Below, piece after piece: positions 55,845 to 64,000 of a DNA stretch of 64,000 bases. Each line of letters starts with the position of its first letter. Position 1 is the stretch's first letter. The stretch comes from Cryptomeria japonica (Eukaryota; Streptophyta; Pinopsida; Cupressales; Cupressaceae), in contig NC_081405.1 of NCBI RefSeq assembly GCF_030272615.1, forward strand, positions 160,476,317-160,540,316. The letters are read 5' to 3'. The translations under genes were made by a program, and so were the position numbers. The notes beneath the pieces were generated by a model. The model was not told the origin of the DNA, did no database searches, and was given only the letters and a program-made list of their open reading frames with translations.

Positions 55845-56955
55845 GGAGAACCATGTGTTTGACATTATGAGCAAAACCAACATAGAACAAAAAAATCGAT
55901 GTTTTCAATTAACTACTTTAATTTCCTTATGAATTTATAATACACACACTATAGAGTGTGCTTGATTGGCAAACGATTATCTACTTGGATAGGCATCAAT
56001 TGATATGTTGAACAATATCATGCCAAAGGTCGTGACTTATTTACATTCGATCAGTTGCAAAGAGAGTCCTTTTTTACTATTATAAGGATGAGTACTAGTT
56101 CCTTGAGTAATACAAACTTTTATGAAGATAAGAAATTGACAGAGATGAGGGCTTCAATAAGTGATTTCGACTTATTTAAAGATTTCATTTAAGGACTCTT
56201 TATTTAAATAATGGTTTGATTGAGTTCATACTTAACAAACTTAAATATAAAGATAAATTATAATTTTGATTGAATATTGTAATATATATTTTTCATAGAA
56301 AAAATGACGATGACCTTATATCAATTGTGATCAAATTGCAAGTGAAATGGTGTTTGCTTGAAATGTCATGTTCAAGAGCTATGAATTTTATTTTCTTTTT
56401 ATGAGTTGAAAAAACAATTTTTTGGACATGAAATTTAATAAAAGACTTCATGAATTCAATTTTAAGGTTAAACAAATGAAAAACTCAAGTTTCTAAGCAT
56501 TATATCAAGCTATTTTTTGATAATTTATAATCTCACATATCTCTCTAAAAAGAAACAACATCCAACTTTCTAAAGTACTTGATCTAGTAACTAAAGCACA
56601 ACTTTCTATACAATTGACACTAAAAAAAGTTTTGTAACTATGCACATCTCTTATAAGGGAATAATTTTGAGTTAATAAGATTCTGAAATTTGATGTTATT
56701 AAAATATATATGTTATACTTCACAATCTTATGCTATGTGAACATTAATTTTTTTGAAAAATATCACTCATAAAAAAGAGTAGTTAGAATTTCCTTACTTG
56801 GCCTTCATAAATTGAATTTAAATGAATGGAGAAGGCATACTAAATACATAGCACAATTGGCCTTCCATGTGTGTTGATTTAGCATAAATACGTTTTCCAT
56901 CCAGTTTTATATGTCTTCTAGTATAACCTGTAAAAATAATTAGTACTAGCCTAAC
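55845..56955. other. Element G interior, right part, non-coding
   Basis: AT-rich sequence without a recognisable domain on either strand. The short minus-strand frames (56293-56475, 56505-56723) have low-complexity composition and no motif, although this is where gag would start in an autonomous element. Confidence 0.6.
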
Positions 56956-56969
56956 TTGCTCTAATACCA
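56956..56969 (-). promoter_or_regulatory. Element G primer-binding site
   Basis: Minus strand reads TGGTATTAGAGCAAG directly after the 5' LTR, the initiator tRNA-Met primer site with one change from TGGTATCAGAGC. Confidence 0.88.
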
Positions 56970-57491
56970 TGTTAGAAATTAGGATCTAAGGATACTAATC
57001 ATTATAAACAAGATTATAAGGTAAATGAAATATGAAACATACACGCAAAATGTATACATTACACAAGATATACATGAGGAAAACCCTTTCGGGTAAAAAA
57101 ACCCCGTAAAGCATCATTTAATTAAAACACTTACAAATATAGTCTATAATAAAATAGACATGAACCTGGGGACACTCCTCCAATACTTCCACATGGCCAA
57201 TAATACCTCATATGCATAGTGATACAACTCACCATAAAGCTCCAAATTCACACACCTCTCAAATGAGAGAGAACCTCCTTAAATATAGGAGGAAGGGTGA
57301 CTTCACTAGTCACACCTTTTCAATAACCCCCACTCATAAATAATTAATAATCTAATAGTTATTAGATTATAATTATTTCAAATGGGATATGCTTATAAAG
57401 CATATAATATATAAGGTTTTATAACCTTATAATAGAACATTATATATAAATGTTATAAGGATGTGATCCCTAATAACATTATGTTCTAACA
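56970..57491 (-). repeat. Element G 5' LTR
   Basis: It is 522 bp, from tgttagaaattagg to atgttctaaca, the same length as the 3' LTR. Differences seen include gaatct/ggatct, acatgggg/acatgagg, ttttggg/tttcggg and aacttgg/aacctgg. Confidence 0.95.
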
Positions 57492-58498
57492 AAACCCAAA
57501 TGGGAAAAACCACGATGAGATGAAACTCACAAGTAACTATCTACAGAATAGTAACCAGACCGGTTAAGGTCATACAATGTTCTTTACCAGAACAGATCAT
57601 GTTAATAATCTCAATCTTTGTTAGGAGATAAGTTTGATTAAAGACTACCTTGTGAGAGGATTTCAGATCCACAGATGTGAATCACCTTGTTAGAGGATTT
57701 ACAAAGGCTTTTCTGGGCCTACCTAGTTAAGGGTTTCTGACTTGTCAAAGATGTGAGTAATCAACAAGTGAATGATCCAGCAAATGGCACAGTCTGCTTG
57801 ATTAGATCCATGGTACCTCATTTCTAATGCATTTCAACATTACTTTAGTCTTCAATAAATCCACACTCTGTTACAGCACATAGACTTGATCTTCTCTGTT
57901 AAGTTTGCACATACAAGAACTCATCAACCACCAAAAACCCTAACAACTACACTCCTTAAAACCCTAGACATGATGTCCTTAAAAAGGAATCTGATTTCAT
58001 ATTGGTCCAATAGGATTACATTGCAAGTTCCCAGGTTCAGTGTATCTAGACACATTTGGTAACACGGTACAAATTCACCGTCAAAGTGTCGGTGGATGGT
58101 AACTCATCACAAGAATATACCGATTGGTAACTCATCACAGAGTATTATCGGTTTATACAACTTTACTAATTACCGGTTGGTAACTCGGAGTAATAGTGGT
58201 TTAATTATTAAACAGATTACCAGTTTGACAAAAATGAAGACTGGTAAAATGATAACTACCGCTTTTAGTTTCTTTGCTTCGTTCCGCTTGAGATCCTCGA
58301 ATCGCTTGAGGTCTTCACGCCGCTTGAGATCAGTAAACACTTTCTGCAAAACACCGATAGTCTAAAGACTACAACATAATATCGGTTTGGAGCAAATACC
58401 GGTTGAGCATAATTCACACATTCAAAAAGTGATCTCATAGCAAGTGTGTGTCCATCAATGACAATCACAACATAATCATCAAAAATGTCAACAATGTA

Positions 58499-59458
58499 AA
58501 GTAGTAGGGGTTTTCCTAGGATAGGTAGAATCAATAGTAGTGGATTCAAAAGGTAGTTTTTCATAATTTGAAAGGCCTGTTGAGACTTATCATCCCATTT
58601 GAACTTTATATTCTTATGGAAGAGATGTTGAAAAGGATGACATTTATCTGCAAGTTGTGCAATGAATTTGTGTATCGATTGAAGTCTTCCTTGTAGAGAC
58701 AAAATTTGACTAATATTCTTTGGTGGTGGCATCTCTAATATAGCTCTAACTTTGGTTGGATCTACTTGAATTCCTCTTTGTGAGACAATGTATCCAATGA
58801 GCTTCCCGAAGGTCACCCCAAAGACACATTTCTTAGGATTTATCCTAACTTTGTATTTTTCCAAACGTTCAAAAACCACTGATAGGATATCCAGATGTGT
58901 TTCTCTTGTTATTGACTTTCTTAGAAGATCATCAACGTAATCTTCCACAGTGACGTGCATGACATCATGAAAGATTGTCATCATTTCTCTTTGATATGTA
59001 TCACCCGCATTCTTTAATCTGAAGGGCATAACGTTCCAGCAAAAAGTACCCCAAGGACAGGTAAATGTTGTTTTATGTTGGTCTTCAGGTACTATTTTGA
59101 TTTGGTTATACCCAAATAATCCATCCATCAACGATAGCATTGAATGAGCAGTTGTAAGATCCACTATCAAATCAATGTTCGACAGCGGGAAATCATCTTT
59201 AGGACAAGCTTTATTGATGTGTCTAAAATCTGTACATATTCTGATACTACGATCTAGTTTACTGACAACTACCAAGATAGAGATCCATTCAAGGTAGTCA
59301 ATTGGTCTAATGAATCCCACATCCAACAATTTCTCCATCTCTACCTTGACCAATAGTGCCACTTGCAGATGCATCTTTCTCAACTTTTGTTTTATAGGTA
59401 TAGCTCCTAGAGTCACTCTCAAATTATGCATTACTAGTTCTGGGTCCAATCCAGGCAT
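58499..59458 (-). pseudogene. Element H reverse transcriptase
   Basis: About 320 codons of gypsy RT remain open: KMEKLLD-type opening (VEMEKLLDVGFIRPIDY), FRHINKACPKDDFPLSNID, MDGLFGYNQIKI with the first catalytic Asp, FCWNVMPFRLKNAGDTYQR, and VEDYVDDLLRKS with the catalytic Asp pair. Then come the RT-RNase H connection (GRLQSIHKFIAQLADKCHPF, FKWDDKSQQAFQ) and LLLYIV, where element F begins. The RT active site is intact and this is the longest uninterrupted domain of H. It continues into RNase H at 45246. Confidence 0.93.
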
Positions 59459-60768
59459 ATCTGCATATGACCATGCAAAATTGATTTGTCACTCTGTGAA
59501 GAAACTTATGAATTTTGGTCTTTCCAATTTTGTCAGAGATTGTGCTAAGAATATGTTGTGTGAAACGTCCTCTGTACCAATATTTGTCTTGATAGTCTCT
59601 TCCACTAACATTGATGATTTCTCTTTATATGATGTCATAGGGAGAGTGTCAAACCTTCTATCCTCAAGCGCCTCAGAGATGTTTTCACCTTCAGATACAT
59701 CCTTTATTTTTACTTTTTTAGGGTCAGATAGCACCACAATGTGGTTTTCACCATAACACCCATGATTTGTTTTTATTTTTACACTTTTGGGACTAGAAGG
59801 TTTGGCATTCTGTCCAAGATATGTCATGATATCAAGTTCTATGATGTATCCTTCTTTGTGGTCCTCGATAGGTAGATCATTTCTTATGCCAAGGTAATCA
59901 ATAAAGGTGTCATCATTTTGAAAAGTGTCTAGTTGCAGAGTCTCTTGTTGGTCCCAATCAATGAGTTGTGGATGAACGAGGGGAAGGCCATCAATGTTCT
60001 CAAAGTCAATGAGAGGAAGGGTAAAGACACAAGAGTCTTCGGGTATCTCTATGCAATCATTGGGGTCATCGCTAGAGCTCTCCTAATCAGCCTCGATCGT
60101 AGACAAATCCAAATTGAAATCAATAGAGGGACACTCATCAATGGGAGTCTTCACTCTTCGTGGTTTTGACCTAGAACCTTGAGATGTTGAGGGTTTGGGA
60201 TCCCAAAATTTTTTTATCCATGGTTCTCCACTTTCATTCTTCTCTTGTGATGTAGACCCTGATAAAGTTACTTGACCAACTTTGGACTTTATGTTAAACT
60301 CTTCTTCTTTTGTGGGTTCCCTTGGTTCTCTAAATATTTTGGTGAGATCATAATCACTAGATGACTTATGTCAACCCCATTCCCATTTTTTAGATTTTGT
60401 GGAGTAGTGTTTCTTTTCTTGTTGGTCATTAGAATCTGTGATTTGCAATGCTTCTGTAGAACTAAGATTTCCTAATCTAAGGGGTATGAAGCCAAGTCCT
60501 TTGGAGCGCTTTCTTTTGTAACCCAAGAGGGCTTTTACCATCATATCTAAGTTTTTGCAAGAACTTTAATCCTTTTCCATACTTATCACATGGTATTTTG
60601 ATGTGATCTTATGTAGATTCTTCTTCACGTTCCTTATAAAGCATTTTGTGGAGATCTTCTTCTTCCATCTCACCCCATCTATAGAATATAATGGGATCCC
60701 ATTTTATGGTAATGGTGGATACTTTTTTAGAGATGTGTTCATCGATAATCTTTAGGAGAGCCCACTAT
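59459..60768 (-). pseudogene. Element H linker between protease and RT
   Basis: In gypsy polyproteins this is a variable spacer. One open patch (59489-59827) ends in an RT-proximal FAWSYADMPGLDPELV motif after a stop. The rest is short frames with stops and no recognised domain; acidic and Lys-rich patches occur. It is supported as part of H by position only. Confidence 0.6.
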
Positions 60769-61521
60769 TTATCTTAAAGAAATGGTTTGATTCAAAGTAT
60801 ATTCTCCCATGATTTTGTCCTTGTATTTTCCTTTAATGTCACCTTGTTTTAATGTGGAAGGTTTTAGTGATTCTAGATCAACATACACTGATGATGGAGT
60901 TTCTTCTCTATTGATTGGAATTATTTTTTCTAAACTTGATCCCAAGTTATTAGAATACATGAATGTATTTGGATCACCTCTTATTGTTACTTCAACTCCG
61001 TTGTAAGGGAATTTGATACATTGATGATATGTTGATGGTACTTCTCTCATTTCATGTATCCATGGACATTCCAAAAGTATGTTGTATATAAGATCTAAAT
61101 CGGGGACTTGACAAACCACATCCCTCTTGGTTGGCCCAATTCTCAAAGGTAAGGTGATCATTCCTTTGGATAAGTGTTCTTCGTTATCATATGTTTTGAT
61201 GGTGATCTTGTTCTTTGAATTCATATTTTGTTCAAAATATCCCAGTTGTTTAATAGTATTCAATGTACAAATATTTAGACCCTCTCCTCCATCTACCAAG
61301 ACTCGTTTGATGCAGTTTTTATGGAGAAAGGATTCTATATAGAGACATGCATTGCGTGGTTGGCATAGGGATACATCATCAGCTTCTGTGAATGTAAGGT
61401 AACATGGAGTGGAAAGGTATCCCACCATGGCTTGAAACTGACCCACATTCAGATCGGTGAGTACGGAGGTTTCTCTCAATGTTTTGTTAAGAATGGATTT
61501 ATGTGAAGGGGATATATGCAA
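60769..61521 (-). pseudogene. Element H aspartic protease
   Basis: A 250-codon open stretch carries a gypsy-type retropepsin: YIESFLHKNCIKRVLVDGGEG with the active-site Asp in VDGGEGLNI (many families have DSG or DGG here), then MITLPLRIGPTKRDVVCQV, DLIYNILLECPWIHEM and VPSTYHQCIKFPYNG. The LLGRPWI motif of relatives is LLECPWI. It would release gag and pol proteins. The N-terminal side includes a TFTEADDVSLCQPRNACLYI segment. The same region is seen in relic I. Confidence 0.88.
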
Positions 61522-61556
61522 GAGCTCAAGGATAGAAATGAGGGCGGGTGTCTTCC

Positions 61557-62030
61557 CTAACCGATTAACAAGGACATACTCATTTTTGGTAGATGATGAG
61601 GTTGTAGTCTTGGGTGGAACATCTTGTAAGCTGACTTTACATTGATGGGTTGTGACATTACATTCAGAAGTTTCATCTTTTGAGGATGAGGAAGATGTAC
61701 AATGCCTTTTAAAACAACTTTACTTCTTTTGGTAGGTCCTTTGGGAGTTTTGTCCTTTATGATAATGGTAGAAACATAATACGACACTGAAATGTGGTTA
61801 ACGGTAGAATCATAATCATAGGACATCTTAGCATAGTTTGCTTGATTATCTATTTTGGCTTTTCTTTTATCATGTTTAGGGAATGGCTCCTTAAACATTG
61901 CATGTTCCTCATTGGAGGTATGACCATCAACTTCTATGTCACCCTTGTCAATAAGATCTTGTATAACATCCTTCAATCTATGAAAATTGCTAGTTAAGTG
62001 TCCTTTTCTCTTGTGATGCTCATAATACTC
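61557..62030 (-). pseudogene. Element H gag C-terminal part
   Basis: At the junction with element C the minus strand reads EYYEHHKRKGHLTSNFHRL, a decayed form of the gypsy gag zinc-binding C...H..GH...C segment with Cys residues lost. LKDVIQDLIDKGDIEVDG follows, typical of Tat-type gag, then a basic tail (FPKHDKRKAKIDNQ). The rest of gag lies to the right of element C, outside the window. Confidence 0.8.
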
Positions 62031-63577
62031 CGATAGTTTTGATACTTAATATAAGTACAGATCTAATAGCCAACAAGATGAGAGGGGGGGGGTGAATCAT
62101 ACAAACTTAATCATCCCTAAAAACATCAGATTCAACCTCGGTAACATGTATATCAGTAATATAACCCAAACTGTCAAACATGCAAACTCAAAAGCATATG
62201 AACATCATAAACCTCATAACACCATATTTAACATGGAAACCCAAATAGGGAAAAACCACTATGGGATTTTAGACCCACTAAGAAATATACTCTTCTAGAG
62301 TATACTCAGTTAAAAGAAAATCCTGTTAAAGATTACAAACACATTGCTAGATGTGACCCAGTTAAGGGATTTCCCTCAGAACTGTTACGATCTTCACTTT
62401 GTTAGAAGTGACCTTGTTAAAGGATTTCAAACATTCAATCAGAATGTCACCTTGCTAGAGGGTTTTACAAATAAGACTGTTAAGTCCACTCGGTTAAGAG
62501 ATTTTCTGTCACTTTCAGAAAATAACAGTAATAAAATCTATTTGCAACTTCACATCTAAAATGCTAAAGAAGATTCTTATTTGTTCAATACAATCTAGAC
62601 ATAGAACTAATCTTGTCTATCTGCTGGGCTTCTATACTCTATTATTCTAACAGGTCTTCAAGCTTCTGTGCTCGGTAATCACTATGTAGCATCCCTGTGC
62701 ATACACTTGCCCGTATACATTGTTTATCAATACTTTCCTATTTATAAACAATTAGGTAGCTGCTTAATCTCCTTGATCACATTTCCCATGATCAGTCATA
62801 GCCATCAGATCTTTAATCTTGTCTAGGTTCAATGCATCTTTCGATCTGAAAATGTTTTACCCCGCCTTGGAACTTGCATATTAGTCTTGGAACTTGTGCC
62901 AGGGTATTGCAGTTCAATCTGAGCTGTAGATCTTCATGCTGACTTTTCATTGCCTTAGATTCGTTAACAAACTTCATTCACGGCTCACCAATCATTGATC
63001 AGTTCTAGCTCATCAGCTTCCTTCATTAAATACCGCATGTAAACATTTAATGCATTTTGTTATAGCTCAGTTACAACTCAGTAACAACTTGATGAATACT
63101 AAACTTCACTTGGTAGACATTCCATCTTCATTAACCGATAGTGATAACCTTAGGGTTTACCAGCTAGGTTCTTTAGGGTTTACCGACTAGGTTCTTTGCT
63201 TGATAACATAGTATAGTATTAACCTTTACATTTTACAACATATGTATGATGTTAAAACAATAAAAAACATCATGATCTCATCATTGTCTGACTCGGTACT
63301 AGTTGCTCATTGAATACCTTATTCTTCTCCTTATTCATCATATTCTTTCCTGTGTCTTTTACCGACATCTTTATAATCTTCATATCATACTTCTCAAGAT
63401 ATGGCAACATCATACTGAATTAGAAAATCAATTTCTTGACATCAATGACAAAATAATAATATCAAGATAGTAAACATCTTTAATCATTTATATCCATAAT
63501 CATCAACAACCTTCTCAATATCCTTATTGAAATGCCAACAATCTTTCATTGTCTGTTATAAAGCTATGTTTCCAACA
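62031..63577 (-). repeat. Element C 3' LTR
   Basis: It runs from cgatagttttgatac (TG has decayed to CG) to gtttccaaca. It contains nine G near 62083, taacatggaaacccaaatag near 62229, and the doubled cttagggtttacc unit near 63150-63195. Confidence 0.9.
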
Positions 63578-64000
63578 ATCTCCCCCTTTGGCATTGATGG
63601 AAAAACCAATTGATTTGACCTTAAAAGATTCGGATTTCTATGATTTTGAAATGCTGAAATGCTCTCCCCCATACATTAGACTTCTCCTGGTTTCAGTCTT
63701 CTTTCTAATCTGTAGTTTGCTCAGTTTTCTTTTAGTCTTCTCCCCTGATAGGTCTTCTTCCTCTATATATAGTAGTCTTCTCCCCCTTTGACAACAATTC
63801 CAAAAAGTAAATAACTAAAACATAATTACTTTCTGTAAGAAGTTATTTCATGTTGTTGTGTATCAATTGAGTCTCGGTCATAGTATTTGTTTTCAGTTCC
63901 AGTTCCCTATAATATTTCCTGTATTATTTTTGGTACACCTTTAGAAAACATCCTAAAGTGTAAAAATCAGCATCAACTCCCAAAAGATATTCATTAGAGT
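63578..64000 (-). promoter_or_regulatory. Element C polypurine tract and 3' non-coding tail
   Basis: The tract AAAGGGGGAGAT (minus strand, 63578-63589) adjoins the LTR. The rest matches the tail of B at 16381-16775, including tctcccccatacattag and aaaacatcctaaagtgta. RNase H would start just beyond the window. Confidence 0.8.

Larger units (their letters stand above)
52013..57491 (-). mobile_element. Young non-autonomous LTR retrotransposon G, nested in F
   Basis: Two 522-bp LTRs (52013-52534 and 56970-57491) differ at only about seven positions by eye. The element is flanked by aaacc on both sides (52008-52012 and 57492-57496), a perfect duplication. A tRNA-Met primer site precedes the right LTR and a polypurine tract follows the left one, so it reads on the minus strand. 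The 4.4-kb interior encodes no gag or pol that I can see. It does hold two tandem-repeat blocks and an antisense zinc-finger frame. It must have used enzymes of another copia element. It is one of the latest insertions in the window. Confidence 0.93.
45247..58493 (-). mobile_element. Non-autonomous LTR retrotransposon F with two unusual ORFs, nested in H
   Basis: LTRs at 45247-46489 and 51814-58493 (the latter cut by G) are flanked by atgta at 45242-45246 and 58494-58498, a perfect 5-bp duplication. The H polymerase continues on both sides. A primer-like site (TTGGTATCAAAG) follows the 5' LTR and a polypurine tract precedes the 3' LTR, giving minus orientation. The interior has a gag-like gene with three zinc knuckles and a second long frame of unknown function. 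No protease, integrase, RT or RNase H motif was found in 5.3 kb. LTR type and primer suggest that copia enzymes mobilise it. Confidence 0.88.
51814..58493 (-). repeat. Element F 5' LTR, interrupted by element G
   Basis: The LTR parts are 51814-52012 and about 57492-58493. They join across G at the aaacc duplication within the gacgtggaaacccaaatggg motif. The G-run is degenerate here (gaggtgggcggtg). The LTR ends aaatgtcaaca at 58493, followed by the atgta target duplication. Confidence 0.92.
31721..62030 (-). mobile_element. Tat-like Ty3/gypsy retrotransposon H (host of D, F and C)
   Basis: The minus strand gives, right to left, gag end, protease, RT, RNase H, a second RNase H, integrase, an antisense PMD gene relic, polypurine tract and 3' LTR. 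RT before integrase defines Ty3/gypsy. A second RNase H-like domain and an extra antisense frame before the 3' LTR are described traits of the plant Tat lineage. H is interrupted by D (35804-41597), F (45247-58493) and C (from 62031). Without them about 11 kb of H remains. The 5' part of gag and the 5' LTR lie beyond C, outside the window. No intact domain remains. Confidence 0.85.
62031..64000 (-). mobile_element. Copia element C (same family as B), cut by the window end
   Basis: It begins with an LTR at 62031-63577 that matches the B LTRs, followed by the same polypurine tract and non-coding tail. It is minus-strand, so the window shows only its 3' end. It interrupts gag of H; the flank before it is tactc (62026-62030). 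Its pol region and second LTR lie beyond 64000. Confidence 0.88.

Noticed and set aside
32461..62030. PMD region and gypsy pol as two separate elements
   Set aside because: Removing D leaves a single minus-strand order of integrase, spacer, PMD region, polypurine tract and LTR with no other element end between them.

Overview
The window is eukaryotic plant DNA with no bacterial-style gene organisation. It is AT-rich, has one nuclear tRNA gene, and is otherwise almost entirely transposable elements inserted into one another. Copia elements with long LTRs (about 1.0-1.5 kb), a Tat-like Ty3/gypsy element tens of kb across including insertions, an L1-type LINE, and heavy decay without removal suggest a large gymnosperm (conifer or yew-like) genome. 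That taxonomic guess is inference; no single-copy host protein gene was found to confirm it. All coding regions of the elements are broken by stops or frameshifts.

Layout. 1-3121: decayed DNA with a minus-strand L1 endonuclease relic. 3122-3193: tRNA-Asp(GTC), minus strand. 3194-5339: AT-rich, nothing recognisable. 5340-6433 and 25605-26794: two halves of an old copia-like relic (K). It was split by copia element A (6434-25599, minus strand, imperfect TSD TTGCC/ATGCC). A in turn contains a 5'-truncated LINE (about 9430-13470, plus strand) and copia element B (14837-22542, minus strand). 26795-31720: plus-strand Ty3/gypsy relic I, holding solo LTR J (28859-30526, TSD ATGAT). 31721-62030 and beyond: a minus-strand Tat-like Ty3/gypsy element H. 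H has a 3' LTR at the left, an antisense plant-mobile-domain (PMD) gene relic, then integrase, two RNase H regions, RT, protease and the end of gag. H is interrupted by three insertions. Copia D (35804-41597) carries gag but no pol and contains solo LTR E (40491-41539, TSD TAGGT). Non-autonomous element F (45247-58493, TSD ATGTA) contains the young element G (52013-57491, TSD AAACC). Element C (62031 to beyond 64000) is of the same LTR family as B.

Interactions and novelty. These parts do not form a pathway; they record successive insertions, and target-site duplications and resuming reading frames give the order. The most unusual content is non-canonical cargo. F has a gag with three zinc knuckles plus a second long reading frame of unknown function and no recognisable protease, integrase or RT. 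H has an antisense PMD gene. G has an antisense zinc-finger reading frame resembling a diverged Dof domain. The LINE is followed by an unrecognised acidic, coiled-coil reading frame downstream of its RNase H. TAG is by far the commonest stop breaking the frame of F, as expected if CAG codons decayed by cytosine deamination.
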